Shown in pieces: positions 7,786 through 17,347 of a stretch of DNA of 45,085 nt (position 1 is its first letter; each line of letters begins with the position of its first letter). The notes under the pieces are model-generated. The model ran no database searches. It had not been told where the DNA came from and saw only the letters and a program-made list of their open reading frames with translations. This stretch comes from Lachnospiraceae bacterium (GTDB taxonomy: Bacteria; Bacillota; Clostridia; Lachnospirales; Lachnospiraceae), in contig JAQXNR010000035.1 in NCBI GenBank assembly GCA_029098105.1, forward strand, positions 1-45,085, given 5' to 3'. A program made the translations under genes and the position numbers.

Positions 7786-8337
7786 ATGGACACGAACCAA
7801 AAACCAATCGAACAATTTTTCAGCCGTCGCAACTCCAATATGGATATGCTATATGAAGCCATGCCCTATGTCAATTTAAACTTAAAAAAGCCATTGGCTC
7901 TCTTTATCAAATTACAGGAAATGCAGGAAATCATCCACGGATTTAATGATTTTGACACATTGTCTGCCTGTGGTCTGGATGAACCATCCCATAATGTAGA
8001 AGATATGCTGTATGCCATGCGCAGTAAAGCGACTGGCCGCCCTGCAAACCAGTTGGATATGATGCTTAATGTCATTCAGGCAGAAAAAATATACCACGCC
8101 TTTCAGGAAGTTTCCCGAATGACAGCAGAGTCCAGCGATGGTGAAAACTCTGCTTCTGAAAACGAGGACTCTACCATGTACGCAAAAGGGGATTCCGGTA
8201 ATCGAAATGATTTGCTAAACCGAATTCTTCCCCTGTTGCTTTCTAACGGAACGAATCCCCACACTTCCAGTGCCGACATGGCAGACCTTATTCAAAATGC
8301 AATGAAAGGAGAAAATTATGAATCAAAATTGGCTTAA
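7786..8337 (+). CDS. Hypothetical protein (183 aa), first gene of a two-gene overlapping unit
   Basis: RBS CCCGGAGGTCAAAATG; helical N-terminal region MDMLYEAMPYVNLNLKKPLALFIKLQEMQEIIHGF; low-complexity Ser/Glu linker; C-terminal LLNRILPLLLSNG. Confidence 0.75.
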   Translation: MDTNQKPIEQFFSRRNSNMDMLYEAMPYVNLNLKKPLALFIKLQEMQEIIHGFNDFDTLSACGLDEPSHNVEDMLYAMRSKATGRPANQLDMMLNVIQAEKIYHAFQEVSRMTAESSDGENSASENEDSTMYAKGDSGNRNDLLNRILPLLLSNGTNPHTSSADMADLIQNAMKGENYESKLA

Positions 8338-8590
8338 CGACCAACGGCTGGAGCAAATCGGCTGGGACAAAAGAACGTTTCTTCTCAACTGGATCAAAGA
8401 GAATTCTTACAAGAAAAAAGAGGATTTGATTCCTGCCATGATGGCTCTAAATGCAACGATGCAGAAAAAAAATCTGTCTTTTACTGAGGAAGAACAGAAA
8501 ATTTTTAATGAAATTATTCTGGATGCCATGACTCCTGCAGAAAGGCAGAAAGTTCAGATGCTTCAGCAAATGCTGTCCCAAAGACGCTGA
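8318..8590 (+). CDS. Hypothetical protein (90 aa), 20-nt overlap with the preceding gene
   Basis: RBS AAAGGAGAAAATTATG inside the end of the upstream CDS; MNQNWLNDQRLEQIGWDKRTFLLNWIKENSYKKKEDLIPAMMALNATMQKK... Confidence 0.75.
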   Translation: MNQNWLNDQRLEQIGWDKRTFLLNWIKENSYKKKEDLIPAMMALNATMQKKNLSFTEEEQKIFNEIILDAMTPAERQKVQMLQQMLSQRR

Positions 8591-8625
8591 CATTATATAT
8601 ACAGAATTACATTATAAATGAAAAT

Positions 8626-8673
8626 GAACGGTTTTAGATACATCCTGCTGTATAGGTATTTCTGAAACCGTTC
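8626..8673. terminator. Putative bidirectional terminator between the hypothetical pair (+) and pilZ (-)
   Basis: Near-perfect 13-bp arms GAACGGTTTTAGA ... TCTGAAACCGTTC between convergent genes; only moderately T-rich flanks. Confidence 0.6.
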
Positions 8674-8689
8674 CATTTCTGCATTTTAT

Positions 8690-9379
8690 TTAATTACTGT
8701 TTAATTTCTTACGCTCCTGTTCAAAAATATAGGAAATAATCTGGTCTCTCTCCGGCTCGGACAACTTCACAAACTGGGCTCTGCACTCCCGAAGCCGTAC
8801 GTTGTTATTCTTCACTTTACTGCTGATTACCTCACCATATATATACAAGGCTTTATATTGTTCCTGAATCTCCAACACCAGATTAAATTGAAGCATACAA
8901 TCCTTGGGAACACTATCCGGAACTACAAACCGGATTCCCCCGCCACTCAAGTCCAGAATCACACCGTCCTTCCACTCCAGTTCATGCAGATTGTCTCTGG
9001 GAATTCTCTCATCCAGACTGGCAAAACGATACTTCATGGGAAGAGTACAATCATAGCGGTAATACTCCCTTCTTTGCACTTTCTTAAGGGGGGTGCGGAT
9101 TTCCAAAAGAATAACTGGCAGATTTCCTTCTTTATATCTCTCTTTAACTACAAATTCTCCTTGAAATAATCCTTTAGCAGTATAATATGTACATTCATAC
9201 CGCTGTTCCAAATCCAGCGGTACAATTTTGGTCCCCTGGGACGGCATTGTAATAATTAACTGCGTGCTATTTACAATATCAATTACCTGACTCAGGTAAA
9301 TACTCTTTCTGGTTTCGTCAGATACTGTCTTCATGCTCCGAATGTCTACTTTATTGCCAATCGCCAATGCCTTTAACAT
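8690..9379 (-). CDS. PilZ-domain protein (YcgR-like flagellar brake / c-di-GMP receptor)
   Basis: RREYYRYDCTLPMKYR (PilZ RxxxR region) and DLSGGGIRFVVP (D/NxSxxG motif), with an N-terminal YcgR-N-like domain; next to flhG. Confidence 0.9.
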   Translation of the reverse strand: MLKALAIGNKVDIRSMKTVSDETRKSIYLSQVIDIVNSTQLIITMPSQGTKIVPLDLEQRYECTYYTAKGLFQGEFVVKERYKEGNLPVILLEIRTPLKKVQRREYYRYDCTLPMKYRFASLDERIPRDNLHELEWKDGVILDLSGGGIRFVVPDSVPKDCMLQFNLVLEIQEQYKALYIYGEVISSKVKNNNVRLRECRAQFVKLSEPERDQIISYIFEQERKKLNSN

Positions 9380-9416
9380 GTACTCACCGCCTTCACCTTA
9401 CATAAAATCAATATGA

Positions 9417-9475
9417 AATCACCAATAGAAATATAACACAGTTCTCAAATTCCTGTCAATAAAGCCTTGGTGATT
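9417..9475. repeat. Inverted repeat flanking the pilZ promoter
   Basis: AATCACCAA (9417-9425) and TTGGTGATT (9467-9475), perfect 9-bp arms, 41-bp spacer containing the -35 and -10. Confidence 0.85.
9431..9459 (-). promoter_or_regulatory. Sigma-A-type promoter driving pilZ
   Basis: Minus strand TTGACA-N17-TTATAT in the 109-bp flhG/pilZ gap. Confidence 0.75.
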
Positions 9476-9488
9476 CCGGCTCTGAGCA

Positions 9489-10379
9489 CTATAATCTTCC
9501 CTTTCTGGATTTTAACAAATTCAAAAATAGTCCGGTAAATCCTGACTTACTATCTCCCTCTCCCTCTAATAACAGTTGCGCGATATGGCGCATAGACTTT
9601 GAAAACGCTGTATTTGGAAAAGACAAGGACACCGGCTGCTGCTGCAATACTGCCTTTGTCGCATTGGCATCCTGGGGCAGACTTCCCAAATAATTCAACT
9701 CAATATTTAAAAACTGAGACGCCACAATACTAATATTCTGAAATAATGTCTGACCCTCTTTTTCATTTGCTACCCGGTTAGATACCACATTGATTTTCTT
9801 GTCTGTAGCAACAAAATCTTTTCTGCGATTTAATGCCTTTAGCAGAGCATAGGCATCCATTGTAGAGGTTGGTTCCGGTGTCAGTACCAGCAGAATCTCA
9901 GGACTACACAATACAAACTCCTGCACTGCATCTGCAATGCCTGCACCGGTATCAATAATAATAACATCTGCAATTTTGTCCAGATGGGTAAGTTTGGAAA
10001 CAAAGGTCTGTAAATCTGCCCGCTCCAAATCTACCAATTCATTCACACCCGAGCCACCAGAAATAAAGCGGATTCCCTCAGGTCCCTCGATTACTACATC
10101 TTCAATGCTCATATTTTTGTATATCAAATCTGCAATATTATATTTGGGGTGGATTCCCAACATAACTTCAATATTGGCAAGTCCAAAATCGGCATCTATA
10201 ATTACCGTGCGATGCCCCAGACGCTGCATCTGCAATGCCAGATTTACAGACAAACTGGTTTTCCCCACTCCGCCTTTGCCGCTGGTCACAGTAAAAACCC
10301 GCGCCTTTGTCTGTAACTGTGGGTTGGATTGCTCTTCATTCTGCCGAATTCGGCTTCTAAGTCTTTCTGCCTGATCCAT
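9489..10379 (-). CDS. flhG: MinD/ParA-like ATPase FlhG (YlxH)
   Basis: VTSGKGGVGKTSLSVNLALQMQRLG.RTVIIDADFGLANIEVMLGI; overlaps flhF. Confidence 0.95.
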   Translation of the reverse strand: MDQAERLRSRIRQNEEQSNPQLQTKARVFTVTSGKGGVGKTSLSVNLALQMQRLGHRTVIIDADFGLANIEVMLGIHPKYNIADLIYKNMSIEDVVIEGPEGIRFISGGSGVNELVDLERADLQTFVSKLTHLDKIADVIIIDTGAGIADAVQEFVLCSPEILLVLTPEPTSTMDAYALLKALNRRKDFVATDKKINVVSNRVANEKEGQTLFQNISIVASQFLNIELNYLGSLPQDANATKAVLQQQPVSLSFPNTAFSKSMRHIAQLLLEGEGDSKSGFTGLFLNLLKSRKGRL

Positions 10380-11596
10380 TATTCACAACCCCCTAACAAC
10401 TGCTTGGCGATTGTCTGGGCATTCAACATTCCCAAATCGTCCGGCACTACTTGACCACAGGTAACATAAGACAGCGGCGCTCCAGTATCCATCCGCACAT
10501 TCAATAGGTTACCATAACAACTTGTTTCATCCAATTTTGTAAAAACAATCCGGTAATCTGCCATATCCTTATAGATGGCAACCACCTGCTTCAAATCTTT
10601 ATACTTTGTAGTTGCACTTAAAACCAGATACACCTCCCGGGATTCCGCATCCACACTATTCAGCAGTTCTGAAAGTTCATCACATTGCTTTTTATTTTTG
10701 TGGGAACGTCCTGCAGTATCCACCAGTATCAAATCATATGATGCATAGTCATTCAATGTCTTTTTCATCTCTGCGGCACTGTAAACTACCCGGATGGGCA
10801 CCGACAAAATGTTGGCATAAGTCTTTAACTGCTCTACCGCTGCAATCCGGTAAGTATCCGATGTAATCAAAGCAACTTTTGCCTTCTTTTCCAGTTTAAA
10901 AATAGATGCTATTTTGGCAATTGTAGTTGTCTTTCCTACGCCAGTGGAACCAACGAAAAAACATACCCTCGGTTTCTTCTGGTTCTTTAATTCAATTCCC
11001 TTTGGCTGTCCCAATTTCAGCACAATTCTCTGGTAAACTTTCGCCAGAATGGCATCCAAAGCCTCCTCTTTCTCCGGAATATTTTCCACATCCTCTACCA
11101 GCATGTGAGCATATTCCTCCTTTACTTCATTGGCAATAAACTGATTATACAAAAGGTCACGGATTTTCTTATTCCGGCTGTTAGCGTTTTCTACCTCATC
11201 CGCACCTTCTTTCTTTTCTTCCTCTGCTTCTTCCTTTTTCTCCGATACCATCTGCTTTTCCAGCATGTCTGCAAGATCGTCCAGTTTTTTTTCAATCGCA
11301 GAAGGTGCAGATTTTTGCTCCTTTTCCTGAACCTGCTTTTGTTTTCGCAGCGTATCCTCAATCACCTTTGCTGCCTTTTGCACTTTTTCCTCTCGTGTTT
11401 CCTCTGTCCCTGCATTGGCAGTTACCCGGTCCTCTATTGCCGCTGTCACTTCTACCACAGTTTTACGAAACATGCGGAAAATTCCCCGGGGACGTGTCGT
11501 TTTAATGTTCATAATAATGGCACCACCGCCCAGTTCCTCTTTTGCCTTCATGATTGCCTCATTTTCTGTGGCTCCTTCGTACTTCTTAATTATCAC
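10379..11596 (-). CDS. flhF: Flagellar biosynthesis SRP-like GTPase FlhF
   Basis: FFVGSTGVGKTTTIAKIAS, ALITSDTYRIAAVEQLKTYA, LILVDTAGRSHKN, FTKLDETSCYGN. Confidence 0.96.
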   Translation of the reverse strand: MIIKKYEGATENEAIMKAKEELGGGAIIMNIKTTRPRGIFRMFRKTVVEVTAAIEDRVTANAGTEETREEKVQKAAKVIEDTLRKQKQVQEKEQKSAPSAIEKKLDDLADMLEKQMVSEKKEEAEEEKKEGADEVENANSRNKKIRDLLYNQFIANEVKEEYAHMLVEDVENIPEKEEALDAILAKVYQRIVLKLGQPKGIELKNQKKPRVCFFVGSTGVGKTTTIAKIASIFKLEKKAKVALITSDTYRIAAVEQLKTYANILSVPIRVVYSAAEMKKTLNDYASYDLILVDTAGRSHKNKKQCDELSELLNSVDAESREVYLVLSATTKYKDLKQVVAIYKDMADYRIVFTKLDETSCYGNLLNVRMDTGAPLSYVTCGQVVPDDLGMLNAQTIAKQLLGGCE

Positions 11597-13637
11597 CTAA
11601 ACTCACCATCCCTATCGACTGTAATTCTACATCAGAATCAATTTCATTATACGATATTACGATTAAATCTGCAAAATAATCCTGTGTCATCTTTTTATAG
11701 TACATCCGCACAATGGGGGAAGTAATAATAATGGGATTACAACCATTATCCTCCAGTTTCTGAATCATTGCCTCTGTGGCATTGAGAATCTGCTGGGTCA
11801 CATTCGGGTCCAGAGTGAGGTAAGCCCCCTGCTCCGTCTGTTTTACAGAACCCATAATCTCCTTCTCAATAGCAGGATCTAATGTTGCCACCCTCGTAGT
11901 TTCATTTGGTGTGAAATACTTATTGGAAATCGCACGTTTCAGGCTCTGCCTTGCATATTCCGTCAATACATCGGTATCCCTTGTAGAAGGAGCATAATCC
12001 GCCAGGGTCTCAAATATGGTAACTAAATCCCGAATGGAAATTCCCTCCCGCAAAAGGTTCTGCAATACTTTCTGAATATCGCCAACGCCCAAAAGTTTTG
12101 GAACCAATTCCTCCACCAGAGTGGTATTGCCTTCTTTAATATTGTTAATCAGATTCTGCACATCTTCTCTCGTCAGCAGTTCATCAATGTGACGCCGAAT
12201 CACTTCCGTCAAATGGGTTGCTATGATAGACGGCGGATCTACTACCGTATAGCCCACGGACTCTGCCCGCTCCCGCTGCGCCTCAGTAATCCAGATAGCA
12301 GGAAGATGGAAGGATGGTTCAAACGTAGGGATTCCAGTAATCTCTTCTTCTACAAATCCCGGATTCATCGCCATATAGTGGTCGAAAAGAATCTCTCCCT
12401 CACTTACCTGGATTCCTTTAATTTTTATAATGTACTGGTTCGGATTCAACTGAATATTATCCCGCAAACGAATAATCGGAACAACCGCTCCCAACTCCAA
12501 AGCAATCTGGCGCCGAATCATAACAACCCGGTCCAGTAAATCTCCTCCTTGGTTCACATCTGCCAAAGGGATGATTCCGTATCCGAACTCCAACTCGATG
12601 GGATCCACAGCCAGCAGAGAATTCACATTTTCGTGACGGCGGATTTCGTCTGCCTCCTGCTCCTCTTCTTCTACTTCCTCCTCAATCCGGGAAATCTCCT
12701 GTTTTCCAGACATACGGGTTCCCAATACAACCAGCGTCAAGCCCAGACCACAAAATATAATTTTATTTAACGGCGTAATCAAGCCCAGCAACGTCAGCGT
12801 TACGCCAACAATCTGCATTGCCTGGGGATTGCGGAAAATCTGTCCAATAACCATGGAACCAATATTCTCTTCTTTCGCCGCTTTGGTTACAATAATACCA
12901 GTGGAAAGAGAAATCAAAAGGGATGGAATCTGGCTTACCAGTCCGTCTCCAATCGTCAGTATCATATAATGGCTGGAGGCTTCGGAAAAACTCATACCGG
13001 AACGAACCATACCCATAATAATTCCTCCGACAATGTTAATACCCGTAATAATCAGACCTGCCGTTGCATCTCCTTTTACATACTTGGTAGCACCGTCCAT
13101 AGCTCCAAAAAATGCGGATTCCATCTGGAGTTTTTCCCGGCGTTCATTTGCCTCTTTTTCTGTGATGGCACCGGTATTCAAATCCGCATCAATCGCCATC
13201 TGTTTACCCGGCATTGCATCCAAAGTAAAACGAGCCGTTACCTCAGATACACGCTCGGAACCTTTGTTAATAATAATCATCTGTACCAGCAATAGAATAA
13301 TAAATACAATTATACCAATTACAATATCGTTTCCACCCACAAAACTTCCAAAAGTATACACTACATTACCCGCATTACCAGTGGACAGAATCAGACGGGT
13401 AGAAGAAACATTCAGTGCCACCCGGAACAGGGTAGTAAACAAAAGAATAGTAGGGAAGGAGGACAAATCCAACGTTTCTTTTGCAAATAGTGCAGTAAAC
13501 AAAATCATGAAAGCAACCATAATATTACATGCAATCATAAAATCCAGTAACCAAGTAGGCATTGGTACAATCAAAAATACAATCGCTGCCAACACATATA
13601 CTGCAATCGCTACATCCATACTAAACTTTGCTTTCAT
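11586..13637 (-). CDS. flhA: Flagellar export apparatus protein FlhA
   Basis: Multi-TM N-terminus with RVALNVSSTRLIL, RFTLDAMPGKQMAIDADLN.G.I and the typical FlhA cytoplasmic domain. Confidence 0.97.
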   Translation of the reverse strand: MKAKFSMDVAIAVYVLAAIVFLIVPMPTWLLDFMIACNIMVAFMILFTALFAKETLDLSSFPTILLFTTLFRVALNVSSTRLILSTGNAGNVVYTFGSFVGGNDIVIGIIVFIILLLVQMIIINKGSERVSEVTARFTLDAMPGKQMAIDADLNTGAITEKEANERREKLQMESAFFGAMDGATKYVKGDATAGLIITGINIVGGIIMGMVRSGMSFSEASSHYMILTIGDGLVSQIPSLLISLSTGIIVTKAAKEENIGSMVIGQIFRNPQAMQIVGVTLTLLGLITPLNKIIFCGLGLTLVVLGTRMSGKQEISRIEEEVEEEEQEADEIRRHENVNSLLAVDPIELEFGYGIIPLADVNQGGDLLDRVVMIRRQIALELGAVVPIIRLRDNIQLNPNQYIIKIKGIQVSEGEILFDHYMAMNPGFVEEEITGIPTFEPSFHLPAIWITEAQRERAESVGYTVVDPPSIIATHLTEVIRRHIDELLTREDVQNLINNIKEGNTTLVEELVPKLLGVGDIQKVLQNLLREGISIRDLVTIFETLADYAPSTRDTDVLTEYARQSLKRAISNKYFTPNETTRVATLDPAIEKEIMGSVKQTEQGAYLTLDPNVTQQILNATEAMIQKLEDNGCNPIIITSPIVRMYYKKMTQDYFADLIVISYNEIDSDVELQSIGMVSLGDN

Positions 13638-13683
13638 GGGAATCCTCCTTTCTCTTTTTCTTAAAAATATTTATAAATAAAGG

Positions 13684-14853
13684 TTATGCCGTATTTTTCA
13701 GACGGTATACATAAGCCAACACTTCCGCCACCGCCTGATACAACTCTGGTGGAATCTCCTGATCAATCTCCACATTATTATAGAGCATTCGCGCAAGAGC
13801 ACGGTTTTCTACAATTTCTACTCCATTTTCCCGCGCCTTCTCCTTAATTTTACCCGCTAAGTAATCCGTTCCCTTAGCAACTACAATCGGAGCACTCTGC
13901 AACTCTCTCTTATACTGTATTGCTACCGCATAATGGGTAGGGTTTGTAATAATTACATCTGCCTGAGGAACCGCATCCATCATACGACGCTGGGATACCT
14001 CCCGCTGCTTCTGCCGGATTTTTCCTTTAATCTGGGGATCTCCTTCCTGATTTTTATATTCATCCTTAATGTCCTGTTTTGACATCATCATATCTTGATT
14101 GTTTTTCCATTTCTGGAATATGTAATCACCAATACCAATAACGAGCATAACTGCGGAAATTTTGATTCCCAAATCAATTACAACATCTCCCACCATAGCA
14201 ATAATCTGTCCCAGTTCCATATCGTAAATGGTAAACAGCAATCCCCATTTGTCTTTCATCGTATTATAGGCAATGACTGAAATCACAATAACAATAGCAA
14301 TGGACATCAATGTTTTCATCAGTGTGCGCACCGAAAACATCCGCTTAAATCCACTGATGGGACTGAGTTTACTCAACTTCGGTTCCATTGGCTTCGTAGT
14401 CACCATCCATGAAAACTGTATCCGGTTAGCAAGAAAAGAAATTGCCACACCCAGAAGTAAAACCGGCCAAAGTAGTTTTGCCAATGTCAGAATAAATTCT
14501 GTAAACAACTGACTCACTGTAACCGTATCCAGAATGGTATTTGCCAAATCCGGCATTTTATTATAGGATTCCGGAAAAATCTCCAGCATTTTCTCTCCCA
14601 GATTTCCAATCCACACTTTTAAAAGAATGAATAATGCCAGAAGCATAATCGCATTACTCAGGTCCTGACTTTTTGCTACCTGCCCCTCCCTACGGGAATC
14701 CTTAATTTTTTTTGCAGTGGGTTTCTCCGTCTTTTGCCCAGTAGGTCCGTCTTTTGCAAACAACTGCAAATCCATAGGCATAAAGTAACTGCCACTCTCA
14801 TAAAACTGAATATGAAGTTGATTTTGTATAGTTCTATCCTTCATACGTTTCAC
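13684..14853 (-). CDS. flhB: Flagellar export apparatus protein FlhB
   Basis: DGPTGQKTEKPTAKKIKDSRREGQVAKSQDL; autocleavage motif NPTHYAVAI. Confidence 0.97.
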   Translation of the reverse strand: MKRMKDRTIQNQLHIQFYESGSYFMPMDLQLFAKDGPTGQKTEKPTAKKIKDSRREGQVAKSQDLSNAIMLLALFILLKVWIGNLGEKMLEIFPESYNKMPDLANTILDTVTVSQLFTEFILTLAKLLWPVLLLGVAISFLANRIQFSWMVTTKPMEPKLSKLSPISGFKRMFSVRTLMKTLMSIAIVIVISVIAYNTMKDKWGLLFTIYDMELGQIIAMVGDVVIDLGIKISAVMLVIGIGDYIFQKWKNNQDMMMSKQDIKDEYKNQEGDPQIKGKIRQKQREVSQRRMMDAVPQADVIITNPTHYAVAIQYKRELQSAPIVVAKGTDYLAGKIKEKARENGVEIVENRALARMLYNNVEIDQEIPPELYQAVAEVLAYVYRLKNTA

Positions 14854-14871
14854 CCGATTCTTCCAGCATTG

Positions 14872-15654
14872 CTAAGGAGTCATTACTTTCAATACACTTT
14901 TTACCATATCCTGCATACCACCATATACCATATCTGTAATTAACGGAATACACACTACAGTAACCAGCAATACAGCAAGTCCAATCAATATTTTCAACTG
15001 CATACCAATTACAAACATATTCATCTGGGGAGCCGATTTCGCCAAAATACCCAGTATAATATTCAACAGCAGTGAAGCCCCAAAAACAGGAAGTATAATC
15101 CGAAAAGCAATGAGAAAATACTGCGATGCAAACTGCACTACCGTATTATACATATACTCGCTGTGATAGGTTGCCATTCCCAAAGGAATCAGTTCAAAAG
15201 AATCCACGACAGCAGAAATGACATAATAGTGCATATTAGACAGCAACATCACCAACATCACCAAATAGGTATAAAAACTTCCAAAAGCAGAAGATTCCTG
15301 ATTAGTCAATGGGTCAAACAACTGCACCATGGAAAATCCAATATCAACATCTATTATATGTCCTGCAAAAGACAGGGTATACATGGCAATATTGGCGCCA
15401 AATCCCAGAGCCAGTCCCGCTATCGTTTCTTTTGCCACCATGACAGAATATCCCAGAACGGTATTATAATTCAAGTCATAGTAATCTACCTGGGTAGCAA
15501 CCAAAATACTCAAAAAAAATGCCAAGCCAATTTTTACCTTGCCTGGTACTCCTTTCGTATTAAAAAAAGGTGCCGCATAAATTAAAGCAGAAACCCGCGC
15601 CAAAATCAAAAGAAAAAACTCTAAATTATGTATTGAAAATGACGCCGTAATCAT
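14872..15654 (-). CDS. fliR: Flagellar export apparatus protein FliR
   Basis: FLLILARVSALIYAAPFF..KGVPGKVKIGLAFFLSI; order fliQ-fliR-flhB. Confidence 0.94.
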   Translation of the reverse strand: MITASFSIHNLEFFLLILARVSALIYAAPFFNTKGVPGKVKIGLAFFLSILVATQVDYYDLNYNTVLGYSVMVAKETIAGLALGFGANIAMYTLSFAGHIIDVDIGFSMVQLFDPLTNQESSAFGSFYTYLVMLVMLLSNMHYYVISAVVDSFELIPLGMATYHSEYMYNTVVQFASQYFLIAFRIILPVFGASLLLNIILGILAKSAPQMNMFVIGMQLKILIGLAVLLVTVVCIPLITDMVYGGMQDMVKSVLKVMTP

Positions 15655-15742
15655 AACCTATCCAAAACCTGCCTTAATCTCTAAATACACCTTTCACCAC
15701 ACATATAAAATTGCTCTCTGCCCTTCCCTCTTTTGTAAACGG

Positions 15743-16012
15743 TTACCCAGCATATGTTATAAAACTGTTGAACAGTTCCGTAATATACTCAGACAAAGTA
15801 GTCAGTATCCAGTTTCCACAAATCAATATAACTGCCATTATAGCAATAAATTTGGGAACAAAAGTCAACGTCTGTTCCTGAATGGAAGTCACGGTCTGAA
15901 AAATACTAATAATCAATCCAATTACAACAGACACCACCAGCATGGGCGCAGAACATTCAATAATCGCCCAGATGGCATTTCGCGCCACATCAATCACCTG
16001 ATCTGCTGTCAC
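15743..16012 (-). CDS. fliQ: Flagellar export apparatus protein FliQ
   Basis: 89 aa, two TM; VIGLIISIFQTVTSIQEQTLTFVPK. Confidence 0.95.
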   Translation of the reverse strand: MTADQVIDVARNAIWAIIECSAPMLVVSVVIGLIISIFQTVTSIQEQTLTFVPKFIAIMAVILICGNWILTTLSEYITELFNSFITYAG

Positions 16013-16067
16013 AAAATCACCTTCTCATCTCAAAGTTAGAACACGCTTTTCGTCCATCTCCCATGCC

Positions 16068-16964
16068 TCAGTGAAACGTCTGAACCAGATTGCCGATTAC
16101 CAAGTCCCATCCATCTACTAAAACAAACAACAATATTTTAAAAGGAGCAGATATCGTTGTGGGCGGTAACATCATCATACCCATAGACATCAGAGTCGAT
16201 GCCACCACCATATCAATTACAATAAAGGGAATATAAATTAGAAAACCAATAATAAATGCCGCCCTCAATTCACTCGTAATAAAGGCGGGAATTAAAGTGG
16301 TAGTAGGTATATCATCATAGGAATCAGTAACTTCCACATCCGACATTTCAATGAACAATTTCAAATCTTTTTTGTTCGTATTTTTCAGCATAAATTCCCG
16401 GATTGGCTCAATCCCTGCCTCATATGCTTCCTTGGATGTAATTGTTCCTGCCTCCATGGGCTTAATCGCATCATCATAAACCTGAGTAAATACCGGGGAC
16501 ATAATAAAAAGAGTCAAAAACAGGGCAAGTCCTACCAATACCTGATTGGGAGGCGATGTTGCCGTCCCCAAAGCCTGTCTTACAAAATGCAATACTACTA
16601 TAATTCTGGTAAAAGAAGTTACCATAATTAAAATAGAAGGTGCTATTGACAAGATTGTCAATAAAATTACAATTTGCAATGTACCAGAAAGAGTCCCGGT
16701 ATCTGCACTGGTATTCAAATCTATTCCCAGAGAAAAAGGAGTAGTATCCTGCTCCTCTTTTGCGGTAGGGTCATTTCCATCATTGGCCTCCTGACCAGAA
16801 TTTGTGTCGGTAGGTGCTGCATATACTTTCCACGCATTGACACAAATTACACTACCCACCAATGTCACCATAACACAAAGCAGTTTCAATATGGTAAACA
16901 ATCGACTGCTTCTGCATGTTTTTTCCTTTTTGCTATTGTTCCTCTTCGTCTTCTTCCAAAGCAT
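16068..16964 (-). CDS. fliP: Flagellar export apparatus protein FliP
   Basis: LSIAPSILIMVTSFTRIIVVLHFVRQALGT..SPPNQVLVGLALFLTLFIM; GMMMLPP..ISAPFKILLFVLVDGW. Confidence 0.96.
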   Translation of the reverse strand: MLWKKTKRNNSKKEKTCRSSRLFTILKLLCVMVTLVGSVICVNAWKVYAAPTDTNSGQEANDGNDPTAKEEQDTTPFSLGIDLNTSADTGTLSGTLQIVILLTILSIAPSILIMVTSFTRIIVVLHFVRQALGTATSPPNQVLVGLALFLTLFIMSPVFTQVYDDAIKPMEAGTITSKEAYEAGIEPIREFMLKNTNKKDLKLFIEMSDVEVTDSYDDIPTTTLIPAFITSELRAAFIIGFLIYIPFIVIDMVVASTLMSMGMMMLPPTTISAPFKILLFVLVDGWDLVIGNLVQTFH

Positions 16965-17346
16965 GACTATCCTGTCCTTTACTATCCTCTCCAGTCTGGG
17001 TAAAGTAGTTCAAAATTTCTTTAAAATCTGTTTTTTTTCCATCCAGACTGCGTCGGACAATGGCATCTTCCGAAAGTTCCGACAAAAAACAGATTTCATC
17101 CTTTCCCACTCCTACAGCAATATACTTGTCCGCAATTTTCAAAATCTGGACATACTTATTATTGTGAATTCGTATGGTTTCAATAATCTCCACATTTCCA
17201 TTCTGCATCGTTTTGCTGGAAAACTTCGCAGTCAACTTGGAAGACCAGTATGCCAGAAATAAAATACCGGCAAAAATAGCAAGTAACACAATTAACTGTA
17301 CAACACTCTCTATAACACCCTTTGTACCTGCCGCCACAAAAAACAT
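16933..17346 (-). CDS. fliO: Flagellar biosynthesis protein FliO (FliZ)
   Basis: Single N-terminal TM followed by NVEIIETIRIHNNKYVQILKIADKYIAVGVGKDEICFLSEL; start placed at MFFVAAGTKG; between cheY and fliP. Confidence 0.85.
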   Translation of the reverse strand: MFFVAAGTKGVIESVVQLIVLLAIFAGILFLAYWSSKLTAKFSSKTMQNGNVEIIETIRIHNNKYVQILKIADKYIAVGVGKDEICFLSELSEDAIVRRSLDGKKTDFKEILNYFTQTGEDSKGQDSHALEEDEEEQ

Positions 17347-17347
17347 A

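Noticed and set aside
7353-7862. Full 169-aa version of the Cys-tail ORF as given in the ORF track
   Set aside because: The upstream part overlaps the divergent 7786 gene start, and the extra N-terminus looks like translated AT-rich intergenic DNA; the internal Met at 7658 has a better RBS.
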